A stretch of 64,000 nucleotides of DNA, taken from Hydractinia symbiolongicarpus. Its lineage: Eukaryota > Cnidaria > Hydrozoa > Anthoathecata > Hydractiniidae. The stretch is from positions 6,696,001 through 6,760,000 of the forward strand of contig NC_079886.1 of NCBI RefSeq assembly GCF_029227915.1, read 5' to 3'. The notes beneath the pieces are model-generated. The model had not been told where the DNA came from. It made no database searches and worked only from the letters and a program-made list of their open reading frames with translations. Of the stretch, positions 22,226 to 32,475 are shown piece by piece. Every line of letters begins with the position of its first letter. Positions within the stretch are counted from its first letter, which is position 1. A program made the translations under genes and the position numbers.

Positions 22226-23404
22226 CACAACATTATACTTTTATCGTATTATCACGTTCGTCAAAAACACAGACCAATGCCTCCTTTCCACTTCATTTTT
22301 ATTACGTACCATAGCAATAAAACTTTTTAGGAATTTTTAAAGATAAAAATACACGATAACTTATCAGGTTAAATTGGTCGAAAAATAGCAAGCACTATAG
22401 TCCGCGTCACCCAAAGAATGTTAAGGCAAGAAAAATGTTCAAAATGTTTGACACAACCTCATTCCCAAAGCCTGTTGTCTCTTCTTTTATATCGGGACTT
22501 TTGTTGAAAATTTTCAACGAGATGACGCTATCTTCATAAAAATATTAAAGAGATTTGAGGAGATTTTTCATATTTTTTTTAGAAAATTGAGATTATTTAA
22601 GGAGGTTTTAAAAGTAACGCCAAAAGTAAAAAAAAAAATATTTCTGTACCCATATTGAATTTCTATGCATCTTAAAAATAAATACACGTGACAAACCATA
22701 CAGTTTTGTAAAAGGAAAATTGGGGAGATTTGAGCAAGTTCTTCAAAAATCTACTTTTTGGAGGAGATCAGTTGAGTTATGAAAAGATTTTTCAAAATTG
22801 ACGAGAATGGAGGTGTGACAACTCTGTTTGGGTTCGCGCGACAGAAAACAACAATAAAAAGTTTGTTGTAAATATTTTAATTGAAAGTAGTTAGCAACGA
22901 AAACAAAACAAAAACAATCGATTTTACAAGTTCTTGTGCTTATGATTCAAAAACATTTTTCGTTATACCGATAAAATATTGCTTTACATCGTTAATTCTC
23001 TTATAAATTCTTTTTCTGAATTTTAAGTGTAAACTTTCGCCAAGAGTATTGATTGGCGAAAGTTTACGAACGTAAAAGTTCGCCCCCTTTAATTCGCAAA
23101 AGGTAATGTTCCCGCAAAAAAATATCAAAAATATTTCTCCTTTTATTATTCCAATCAACCTCTGTTTTAAGTTCATGCTTTATAATAAAAAATACATTTT
23201 GATGTTTAATGCGTAAAAATTTTTAGACGCGATAATTATGCTCACAAAATTTTCCAACTTTATCAATTCTTTATGTTTGCAAAATATTTTATTGACTAAT
23301 TCGTGAAAGTTTATATTTGCTAGATGCTAGCGAAACTTAGCCTTACTAAATTTTGGCCGCGTCAAAAAGTAATCGGTATATACTATAGTCTATATAAAAT
23401 ATTC
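22226..23404. other. Gene-free stretch between epimerase and SAAL1 genes
   Basis: Convergent 3' ends on both sides. A segment at about 22.54-22.76 kb repeats AGGAGATTTxxGAG-like words. One arm of the dispersed CCTCGTCCC repeat lies near 22.45 kb. No coding signal seen. Confidence 0.5.
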
Positions 23405-24652
23405 TTACGAAATTACATCGCATGTTTTCAATATAGTCTCTATGCTATCAACAATATCTGTCCACTCCTTTGGTGCTTCAGAACTCGAACGAACATTATT
23501 GCAAATTTCACTTATATCCTTTTTACTGTCAACAAACTGTTTCAAAATCTCTTTAAATTTTTTACTAGTAAAATTGTACGTAAGATCTTTAAAGAAATCC
23601 AAATAGACTGGTATATACACGTCTTCCTTTAAAAAATCCAGGCTAGTTTTGCGCAAAAGTTCTTTTATCAAAACCTCCACTACAAGTGTATTATCCTCAA
23701 TAAGATCCAACGTCTTCTCTGGAAGAACCGAAAGGACAGAATTGAGCACGGAATATATGGAAGAATAATACTGAGTCTGATTATCAATCACATACCAACC
23801 TTTTCGATGGTCATACATGCTCTGACAAAGAAATTCTGCTATAGATATATCCTCTGTTAATTCAATAACGCCTTTATTTGAAGTTGATACGAGTTGGAAA
23901 ACATGAACTAAGTTGGATATTGTGTCGCCTTTGCGCTCGCTGAACAAGACGCCGTATGATTCCTTTAAAACGTTTAAAAAGTCTCTATCGCAATACGTTT
24001 CTATGATATCCTCATTAGCATCAAATACAATGTCAATTATCGTTACAGCATGATCTACTAATACTCCCTCTAAGGAATTCCTTAAAATGTATTTCAACGC
24101 TTCAAAGTGCTCTGTGATGTCTTCTAACCACAGAGATGTACAGTCTTGGTTGGACAGGCACGTAATCAAGCAGCGAGTAAGTTCCACCAAACTTAATGCA
24201 TCTTTGATGCTAAAGTAATTCAGAAATGCCTTTCTTAGCACCTCGTTTGAGCTAAAACTAACACAGATTTTGTCAATGCATGTCATATTACCTAGTATAC
24301 CGAATGTGATTTCCATCAAACGCGGTGACGAAGTCTTTTCCAGAACACGAAATATAATATCCATTCCATCGTTATCATATAGAAATCGTGCAACGTCAGC
24401 ATTAGCGGTCATATCCCACAATTCACAAATATCATGCTCAAAAGGATCAGACAAAACTTCACATGATGCATCGTTACTGTCATCTTTTTCACTGTCATTC
24501 TCTTCCACCTTGTATATGTCAGCCTCTAATTTGTAAAGTTTGACAAGCATTGAAAGGACAAACCTTTTGCTAAACAAAGTTTCACCAATGTAATCTGCCT
24601 CTATCACTTCTTTTTCCTCCTTGGTCAAAGGAGGTGGTGAAGGATTTCTCAT
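23405..24652 (-). CDS. SAAL1: SAAL1 orthologue (serum amyloid A-like 1, SPACIA1)
   Basis: A single-exon frame of 415 residues, slightly shorter than vertebrate SAAL1. It opens MRNPSPPPLTKEEKEVIEAD with YIGETLFSKRF soon after, the conserved SAAL1 start. The central part has the family marks DICELWDMTANADVARFL and PRLMEITFGILGNMTCIDKI, then helical armadillo-like repeats to the end. An acidic linker of about 25 residues (ENDSEKDDSNDAS) follows the N-terminal part. Vertebrate SAAL1 is a helical-repeat protein tied to cell proliferation; its molecular activity is not well defined. No intron is seen in the coding part. The upstream sequence holds a possible acceptor (CTTATAG) suggesting a 5' UTR intron. 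Confidence 0.92.
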   Translation of the reverse strand: MRNPSPPPLTKEEKEVIEADYIGETLFSKRFVLSMLVKLYKLEADIYKVEENDSEKDDSNDASCEVLSDPFEHDICELWDMTANADVARFLYDNDGMDIIFRVLEKTSSPRLMEITFGILGNMTCIDKICVSFSSNEVLRKAFLNYFSIKDALSLVELTRCLITCLSNQDCTSLWLEDITEHFEALKYILRNSLEGVLVDHAVTIIDIVFDANEDIIETYCDRDFLNVLKESYGVLFSERKGDTISNLVHVFQLVSTSNKGVIELTEDISIAEFLCQSMYDHRKGWYVIDNQTQYYSSIYSVLNSVLSVLPEKTLDLIEDNTLVVEVLIKELLRKTSLDFLKEDVYIPVYLDFFKDLTYNFTSKKFKEILKQFVDSKKDISEICNNVRSSSEAPKEWTDIVDSIETILKTCDVIS

Positions 24653-25527
24653 CTTTTTAATCTTTTTTATTGTATAGTACCAGCACCTATAAGGAAATCA
24701 TCTATAAATAAGTCACCCAAAAAGTAAACAAAACTAAAGAAAAATTATAAAAGTTAGTTAACACAAAAAGACACATACATATATTTTTCATATATTTTTT
24801 TCCTATTTAGAGCATGCTAGCCTTGTCCTCGGGCCTTTTGGTTCTGAACTGCTTAACCCTTCATGATATGAGTATGGTACATTAATGCCCAAAGGAACTC
24901 TCGTAATTCAGTATTTTTAGTGCCAACAAATAACTGGTGTCACAATTTTAGCACTTATTTGAACTAGCCGTTAGCCTGTGGAAAAATCCATGGGTTAGCC
25001 CGTCCTTTTTATAACACATTGCGTGCGTCTCGTTACTTGCTTGCTTGTTACTTGCGCAGCTAAGCTACCATTTTGCGTGACGGACAGACGTATACGGGTA
25101 CTATAATATAGATATTATGGCAGTTTCTATATCAAGTTAGTAAAATTTAGTTGATTAATTATTGAATTAAAAAAACACAAAAAAATGTTTTAACTACTCC
25201 TAACTTAAAACATTTTCATTACCAGAGAAAAGTATTACATATTTTTAAAATAAAAACTATAAAGTAATACGCAAAAAAAAGATATTAAAGTTCATCTCTG
25301 GAAAAGTAGCATTAAATATATTTTAGTGATTTCTGCAATGATTTCATTTATCCACAAGCAGTAACAGACTGTTTTTAATGAAGTATTTGAAGGGAAAAAA
25401 TGATTTTTTGCAAAGAGTTTGTTTGTGCTTAGACACCATAGAAAAATGGAAAACAACGAAGAAAGCAACAACGCTTTCTTAGTGAGTATATATATGTAAG
25501 TTTAAATTTCTTGTAATAATAAATCAA
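24653..25527. other. Gene-free stretch with a dispersed repeat copy
   Basis: Upstream of SAAL1. At about 25066-25130 it carries a copy of the repeat GACGTATACGGGTACTATAA preceded by ACCATTTTGCGTGACGGAC, shared with about 47.98-48.03 kb (opposite strand) and partly with 8.34 kb. Confidence 0.6.
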
Positions 25528-25600
25528 AATGCGCCGTTATTTTTGCTGATGATACAAATGCAGTCAGTGATTTACCAAAAACAAAGAATCAACTGCAAGT
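25528..25600 (+). pseudogene. Reverse transcriptase scrap of a LINE (ADD motif)
   Basis: One frame reads AVIFADDTNAVSDL, matching the catalytic FADD box of non-LTR reverse transcriptases. Only about 24 codons are left before unrelated repeat sequence begins. Confidence 0.5.
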
Positions 25601-25945
25601 GGTCTAATAAACAACCTGTTGTTATTGTTCATTTTCATATCTAACAACAACATGTTTAGCTGCGTGATAAAAATGGACCCGGATGGGTCATAAACTGAGC
25701 TAAAAGCTACTGGAAATGAATATATAAAACATCTCGAGATGTTACTAGTTGACATAAGAAAGTTCAATTACCCCTATTGCAAGTAAAATAATTGGTGGGC
25801 GGTTTAAGGCAAAGTGACCGAGAATGGTCAATTTTGGCTAAATTGTTGTTTTCTTTGTTTACCCAGGGTCTATACGTATGATACATATGATAAATGATTA
25901 GATTGGCGCACAAACATAACTGTACCTATCAGGAGAGATAGATAG
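25598..25945 (+). repeat. Interspersed repeat R1, copy A
   Basis: Starts near AATAAACAACCTGTTGTTA and includes GTGATAAAAATGGACC, AAAATAATTGGTGG and TTGTTTACCCAGGGTCTAT. The same order of blocks appears at 49.68-50.50 kb (copy B), where a MITE interrupts it. Nature of the repeat is unknown. Confidence 0.7.
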
Positions 25946-25972
25946 ATGTGCATATTTTACATGGCTAGCCTC

Positions 25973-26607
25973 ACAAAAAAATTCTTAAAAATTCTTAAAT
26001 TCTTCGACCTAGTTAAAGTCCTTAACATTCAATTTATCCACAAATTCCTAAACTCTAACCTCCCATCTGACACACTTACCTCACTCAAATTTGATCGAAT
26101 CTCACACTCTCATGAAACTAGATGTAACACAATTGGTTTGCTTATTGAACCAACAGTTAACACATCGACGTTTGGATCTTTTTCATTCTCTAGAATCTCC
26201 ACATTACAGTGGAACAATCTGCAAAGAAATTATCCTGATACTAACCTCACAAACTGTAAATTAAGCACAATCAAATCCCTAGCTACAAGTTTCTACATGA
26301 GTCAATACATAAACTAGCTTTCCTCTTCATTATTTTGTCACATTACTTTTTTCTATTTGACTATATGGTATATACTGAATTTTCATTTATACTAATTATA
26401 AACAATAATGCTTTTTCATTTTAATCTTTGTAAACTTACAGTATTTACTGACATATGAAAATATTTCACATTTTTCTTGGTGGCTTTCTCCTTTGTTTAG
26501 CCTTTGCTATCGGGAAAGTCTCCATCCTAATTGCTAATTTATTCTTTTAGTAATGTAAATTGTCATTTCTTAGGTAAATAAATGTTTACTTACTTACTTA
26601 CTTACTC
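25973..26607 (+). mobile_element. 5'-truncated LINE 3' end
   Basis: The frame 25946-26317 reads as the C-terminal tail of a non-LTR retrotransposon polymerase protein (ILKFFDLVKVLNIQFIHKFL, RISTLQWNNLQ), then a 3' UTR ending in the tetranucleotide tail ACTTACTTACTTACTTAC at about 26588-26605, as L2/CR1-type LINEs do. The sequence just before it, TTTTACATGGCTAGCCTC, and just after it, CTATTATTTCTAGGAGGGG, are found joined at 62.69-62.72 kb, which therefore looks like the empty site. Confidence 0.7.
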
Positions 26608-26639
26608 ACAAATATCGAGGGATATACCCTGTCTATTAT

Positions 26640-26905
26640 TTCTAGGAGGGGGCATGGCTTAGATGGAGAGTCCTATTTAGTACTCATTTTGAGCTACGCA
26701 GACCCATTTAGGGCCCGCGCTCTACTAGACAACTCCCGGCAACATCCAACACACCATACAGTGCGCCATCTCCCCAATTTCCTTCACATGGCTTGGGTTA
26801 ACCCGGAGCTATGGTAACATTCACTCGCCCATGTTGAATCGCTGTCAAGAGGAATCGAACCCCTGTTTCCAACACAGAGTACGAGAGCTAGAACTACTAA
26901 CTTAC
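26640..26905 (-). repeat. tRNA-derived SINE
   Basis: On the minus strand the tRNA-like head at about 26905-26845 has GTAGTTCTAGCTCTCGTAC (A-box region) and GGGGTTCGATTCC (B box). The body continues through TTCACTCG-complement and CCATGTGAAGG blocks to about 26640. Its distal part is shared with 62.71-62.80 kb. Confidence 0.6.
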
Positions 26906-27168
26906 AGCAACAACAACACATCAAGGTCCTAGCTAACTTTAGTCACTGACTGCCACTTCTGGATGCTTGAACTTTAAATTTTGTGTGGTATTGGAGGGCA
27001 TTAAGGAGAAAAGCAAATTATTCCGCCTAAATAGGCTACGATAGACAAATTAGGCAAAATGTTTCTAACTAGGCTATTTGCACTAAATTTGCTTCTTACA
27101 TTCTTCTGGTTCGTGGTTGCATTGATCCATAAGGTTAAAAATGTGCTAACAAACCTCCCTCGGATGTA

Positions 27169-27558
27169 GAAGTACTATTTTCGTAAATGTTATGGTGCGT
27201 TTTAAAGATATTGCTATTGTTTGTTATGCCACTGATCCGCATACGCACAACGTATAAGATATAAATACAAGATATAAAAGTTATACATGTAAACGTACCC
27301 ACCAACCAAACTCGTGTCCAATCGACTAGAACAAGGTGCGGGGTGAGATTGTCCAAATAGCTTATTTTGTCTATGATAGCGTAATTTAGGACATCATAGC
27401 CTAACCATGAGCCATCCTTTTTTAAATCAAAATAGTCCTATTTCGGTGGTTTTTTAAAACAAGCTGGTAAAAAATGTTGTGCGCATGCAGATTAGCGGCA
27501 AAGCAAACTAAAAGCAATATCTTCAAAATTGACCTAACATTTACGAAAATAATACTTC
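27169..27558. mobile_element. Nested MITE in the left arm of the ISL2EU element
   Basis: A 390-bp insert interrupts the left arm relative to the intact right arm. Its ends are inverted repeats starting GAAGTAYTATTTTCGTAAAT and similar over about 50 bp, including AAAGATATTGC. TA stands on both sides (27167-27168 and 27559-27560), as for Tc1/mariner-type insertions. Confidence 0.8.
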
Positions 27559-27928
27559 TAGCTAGCGTATAATCCGCCAACTCTGTGAAAAAAACACATT
27601 TAACGTCCTTATATCCATATCGTCAACATATCGGTTATTTCAAACTTTTATTATCGTAGCGCTATTTGTCGCGGACCGTTCGGGGGTATGACAAGAAAAA
27701 AATACATTTATTTGTGGACAAATAGACGAATTTCAATGTTTACATTTTTCGGCACTTCTGCGCATGCGCGGCTTGCCGTAAAAATCAACAGGCAAAACAT
27801 TAGCCGCGCCTTCGTGCTTTCATAAGGAAGTTATCGAAGAGGGAAGACGTGTTGTGATAGTTAGAGAGAAAAAACTTAAAATTATTTAAAATATTCGTCG
27901 TAAACGTTGAAGTACTGATTGTGGAAGG

Positions 27929-29540
27929 ATGCCTGATAGTTGCTGTGTACCGAATTGTACGAACAGACGCAAGAAAGGCGATGGAAGTGGTGGTTTTTTT
28001 CGAATTCCTTCGAAGAAATACCCAGACGTCAGAAAAAGATGGTTGACTGCGATTGGCAGGGTGGATTGGCCAGAACAGCTAATTGGAAATGCTAAAGTAT
28101 GCCATCTGCATTTCACATCTGGTATGTATATTCATTTCTCTTGTCCATAAACGTTTGAAACTCCCTCTTCCCCCCTCTGGGTGAGGCCTCCCTGTCTCGT
28201 ATTTACTACCGCACTGAGATTCTTTCACTCCCAGTAAGTCAATGTTTTGCACATCTAGTCACTGTGAATATATGGAATATTCTATTCTTTTTGTAGGAAA
28301 AAAATCAAAGGACCCACTGAGCCCTGATTTTGTGCCATCAGTTTTCGACCGAATTGGGAAAAAAATGAGTGAGGAAAAAAAGAAAGAGAAACAGGATCGA
28401 TTCCAACGTGCACGTCTGAGAGTTAAGCAGCGCTCAAATATTCCTGTTGTGGAAGAGCCCAGTGAAGTTTTGGAACCAGAGGAGGAAGAGCTAAGCCCAC
28501 AAGATATGGAGATTGAAAAATTAAAACAAAAAGTGACAGAAATAGAGAATGTTGTGAAAGAAAAAGAAAATAACATCAAGGAAGTGACTCGAAAATACTG
28601 TAGCATCCAAAATGAACTTGTCAACAGGATGGCTGAAATCCATCAGTTAAAAAATAAAAACAATTTGTCAAGAAAATTCCAACTAAATTATGGACATTTG
28701 AAAAGTCACAAAAATTATTTTTATTTTTATACTGGATTGGACCAAGCACGCTTCAACTGGGTATTTGCAATTATCAAAAATAAAATGAAACGTATCAGCA
28801 GAATATTGACACCAAAAGATCACCTTGTTGTTGTCCTGGTAAAATTGAAACTTGGCTTGTATAACAAAGATATCGCTTTCAGGTTTGGAATTACATGCAA
28901 AATGGTCACCAAAATTTATCGAAGCTTGCTTAAAGTATTATCAAAATCTTTACTTTTTTTAATTGTGTGGCCTGAGAAGGAAGCTATACGTAAGCATATG
29001 CCGAAGTGTTTCAAAAAGTACCTAAGTTGTCGCTGCATCATTGACTGCACTGAGATATTCATACAACGTCCATTAAATCTCAATGCCAGAGCACAGACAT
29101 GGTCTAATTACAAGAATACTAATACCATCAAGTATTTGGTTGCATGTTCTCCAACAGGAAGTGTTAGTTTCCTATCAGAAGGATGGGGAGGTAGAGTCTC
29201 TGATAAGGAAATAACAATAAAAAGTGGTTTTTTGGATTTAGTCGAAAATGGAGATCTTGTTTTGGCTGATCGAGGATTCCTTAGCGAGCAAGAGTTGGCA
29301 ACACGAGGCGTGGTATTAAAAATACCTGAATTTACCAGAGGGAAGGAACAAATGTCAGCAATGGATGTAGATCGATCTCGAAAAATAGCCAATGTTCGAA
29401 TCCACATTGAGAGAGTTATTGGACGTTTGAGAAAGTTTGAAATTTTGAACACAACCATACCTATCACTCAAGTAGATTTATTGGACGATGTGTTTATCGT
29501 TATATGTGCTTTGGTGAACTTGAACAAAGGCATTATATAA
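27929..29540 (+). CDS. ISL2EU transposase: THAP zinc finger plus DDE_Tnp_4 domain
   Basis: Two exons, 27929-28121 and 28297-29540, join in phase (TCTG/GTATGT; TTTTTGTAG/GA) to about 478 residues. Residues 1-65 are a THAP DNA-binding finger: MPDSCCVPNCTNR with the first cysteines, and KVCHLHF with the C-x2-H pair. The THAP-closing PSVF motif is in exon 2. A coiled coil rich in K/E follows (about residues 110-190), then a helix-turn-helix-like region (KDIAFRFGITCKMVTKIYRS) and the DDE_4 catalytic domain: IIDCTEIFI, then VLADRGFL, then RIHIERVIGRLRKF with the acidic triad D, D, E. Everything is intact. The gene runs towards the nuclease gene; their stops are about 90 bp apart. Confidence 0.92.
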
Positions 29541-29631
29541 CATATATTATTACAGAGAATTTGATACTTCGCACACAACTAACATATTGTTATATTATAT
29601 TACATATATTACTTTGATATAATGTGACACA

Positions 29632-31634
29632 CTATTTTTTTTTAATATTATTCTGACAGGTAGAACATAGCCAAGTTTTCGGTGCTCTTGTTATCTTCAC
29701 ACAAGAATAATGGAACCATTCTATGTCACATGAGCCTAAATTGTCACAACCAATCATAGGTGGGAAGGATGGTCTTCTGCATATGCAATACACCTTTTCT
29801 TCATTTAGTAACTTGGGATCACTTTTCCGAGTGACAAGCTCTGGTAACAAAACCTTTTCGAATACAATGGCCAGTTTTTCACGAAGTTTCCGACAAAATG
29901 GTTCATTTTTTGTAACCCTGATCAGAAAAGTATCATTTTCTTGCTTTCCTTGTGAAAAAACAAAGAAGTCACAATAATTCATTTTAGTTACTAACATTTG
30001 ATGTTGTACTTGGAAGTAATAAGCATGATTTTTTTTGAATTTCCCAGCTTTATCAATGGGACAATTTTTATCGTTTCTCCATAGCTTCAAACTTTTTTTA
30101 TATTTAAATGGGCATTTGATCTCAACTAAACTCTGACCATGACATTTGCACTTCACTAATCCATCAGGGCTTGCTGCAAGATATGGAAAGTTTGGATCAA
30201 TATGAAGTCCAGTTGTGACAACTTGGAGATCAACATGGTGTTGTTTGACATGTTGTTCATATACTGAACGAGCTCTATTCTCCATTCTTTTCCCATATCT
30301 TGTTGCAACAACGTCAACAGGCTCTTTATATTGCATGATGGTCTCAATTAACGTTTTTGTTTTTTTCAAATCTGAAGTGAAGGCAAGTTTTGAAACTGAA
30401 GCTGTTATTCGCCCAGCTCGATGTAGCATCCATTTGTCGCTAAGGCTTTGAGCTTCTGTGAATTTTTTCAAGTTTTCAAACTGTATATCAAAGCACGAGG
30501 ATTTGTATTGATTGTAATTTTTTTGAGCAATGTTATTTATTTCTATTTCATTTTTATTTATGGCAGCGGAGTCGTATATGTATGTCAATGGTTCAGGAAG
30601 AATGTTTTTTTCATTTTCATCCGCAGTTTCTGTTTCGCTATCATCATGGTGTGTTGTTTCACCTAAATCCAGACTTATATTTTTAAGTACAACTGCATCT
30701 GGAGCAATTTGACTGAGTGAAATCCACTGTTGTTTTTCCTCTTCTGTTACGAATTTCAAGGGATCCACTGATGTGAATCCTTTCAATTCACCTTCAAAAG
30801 GTTCGTCTATAGTAGGCAGGACTTCGCTTTTTTTTGGTCTTTTGAAGTTTATGTGCTTCAGAGGTGCAGGGTGTGCTCTTTTTCTAGATTTTTTCCATGA
30901 GCATAATTTGCTTGTGGAAGCTTTTTTGTTTAACTCCAATGTAGCACAAGCAACCAGTTTGAACAAAAGGGCAGCAACATGACTGCATGCCGAGCCAAGG
31001 CTAAAAGTAAAAATTTTATTAGTCACTTCAAAAAGAAAAAAAATTGTTAGTGAAGAAGGAAAGCTAATGTGAATTTTTACCCAGCAACGCAGGTACAATT
31101 TGCTGAAAGTACCCATCCACTTGTGTGTAAAATGATCCATACATCATATAGTTTTTGCTTTTGTCCTTGTCTCTGACTAGGTAGTACGGAGGATTTAATG
31201 TAGCAAAATTCAACGTCTTTCAAGAGGTGGCAATAAACATCTTGAACATGCCCAGAAAGATAAAAGTTGTAAGCTTCTAAGGATTTATAAGCTTTCAAAG
31301 ATTCATTTGTAAATTCACTGGGTGTATGGATGAGATAGACATACAAATCCATATGCGTAACATCGGGTAGCAATGATACATCGTCGCTCCAATCTTCTCC
31401 CTTCAGTGAAAAAGGGTCGCGTAGGAGTGTTCCGTTGGCAAGCGTGAGTTTTTTTGAATAATGCTGTTTATCTTCACTTACTAATTTCGAGAAGTATTCG
31501 GTCGACATATTGGAAGTGAAGACCACGAGGCGGCCGCTTTCGTTTTGTCGCATTATACTCTGTACAACTCTTGGTCTGTGTTTATACCTCGCGTACATAT
31601 TTTGGGCTATTACCCACAAAAATTTCCAAGGCAA
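29632..31634 (-). CDS. ISL2EU accessory nuclease: SWIM finger, YqaJ exonuclease, PHD finger
   Basis: Two exons, 31634-31081 and 31000-29632, join in phase at a SWIM-type zinc motif: NCTCVAG in exon 1 and ACSHVAALL in exon 2. About 640 residues in all. The YqaJ/lambda-exonuclease domain follows at about residues 380-550: MLHRAGRITAS, GKRMENRARSVY, LAASPDGLV, then LVEIKCPFKYK (the D...ExK metal site), and YYFQVQHQM. The last 55 residues are a PHD finger with CICRRP, CDIEWFHYSC and WLCSTC. YqaJ enzymes degrade or trim DNA ends; in ISL2EU it probably processes ends during transposition or cuts target DNA, and the PHD finger could read histones. All catalytic motifs look intact. Confidence 0.9.
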
Positions 31635-32475
31635 GGATATAAAAACGTCGCAGTTTAAACGCAGCTATTTAGTCGAACACAATGCAGGACTTGCTTACTC
31701 GCGTACTCCTGGTGTGTAGGCTTGTAAAGCCGAAGTAATGGTCGAGAATAAAAGCCCGCGATGGAGAATATCATTAAAATCTTAGTAACGGAGTTCATAA
31801 TGGTAGTGCAAGTTTCGATCGAAAGGTTTGTTTACTTTTTAAGCGATTTAAAACGATCGTTTAATAAGCAATTACCCTATTTGTTTACTATCTTGCCTGC
31901 CATTTTGCCTGTCGATTTGCGCAGAGGCTTGGGAACTGGTTATGTGACGTCACACGGAAATTCGTCTATAAGCCGGATCCGGCATGTACTATCATCCGAT
32001 AATGCTGTGATGGATCCTTCAACATGACCATAATTATAATCAATTAACTGAGACTACAATATATATCAAAAATGGCCACCGTTGCGCTTGACTTGAAAAT
32101 CACAAAAAGGTGTAGCCGTCTGAACTTACCGCCAAATTTTTGTCATGCGTGAGTTCCGACACCCCTAAAATTGATTAAGTGGTAGTATCAAATCCCTTGA
32201 ATCGAATTCATTCATTAAAAATAGTAGACAGAGCTGTGGTAAGTTGTTGTAGGCTTTGAAAGCAGTTTCACAAAGTTATCAGATTCACAGAGTTGGCGGA
32301 TCATACGTTACATCGGAGGGTGGTTCGTTAGCTCATTTTTTAACCTTAAAGATCGGTGCGACCACGGACCAGAAGGCTATAATAAGCAAATTTAATGTTG
32401 ATAGCTTAGTTAAGAGATAAATTTCGCCTAATTTGTCTATCATAGCCTATTTAGGCGGAATAGTCTAATTTGCAG

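Larger units (their letters stand above)
27011..32475. mobile_element. ISL2EU (IS4EU-type) DNA transposon with long inverted arms
   Basis: Long imperfect inverted arms bound two convergent genes. Left arm 27011-27168 continues at 27559-27588; right arm is 32284-32475 and is uninterrupted. Matching blocks are TTCCGCCTAAATAGGCTA, GATAGACAAATTAGGC, CTAAATTTGCTT, TAAGGTTAAAAA, GGATGTA and ATCCGCCAACTCTGTGAA. The THAP-DDE transposase plus YqaJ nuclease pair is the known gene content of ISL2EU. The exact tips are uncertain by a few bases because the left arm lacks about five bases near its end. Confidence 0.85.

Noticed and set aside
26845-26905. tRNA gene on the minus strand
   Set aside because: The T arm folds, but no matching 5' acceptor strand is found and the sequence continues into a SINE body.
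28259-28624. 121-residue minus-strand frame
   Set aside because: It mirrors the coiled-coil part of the THAP transposase.
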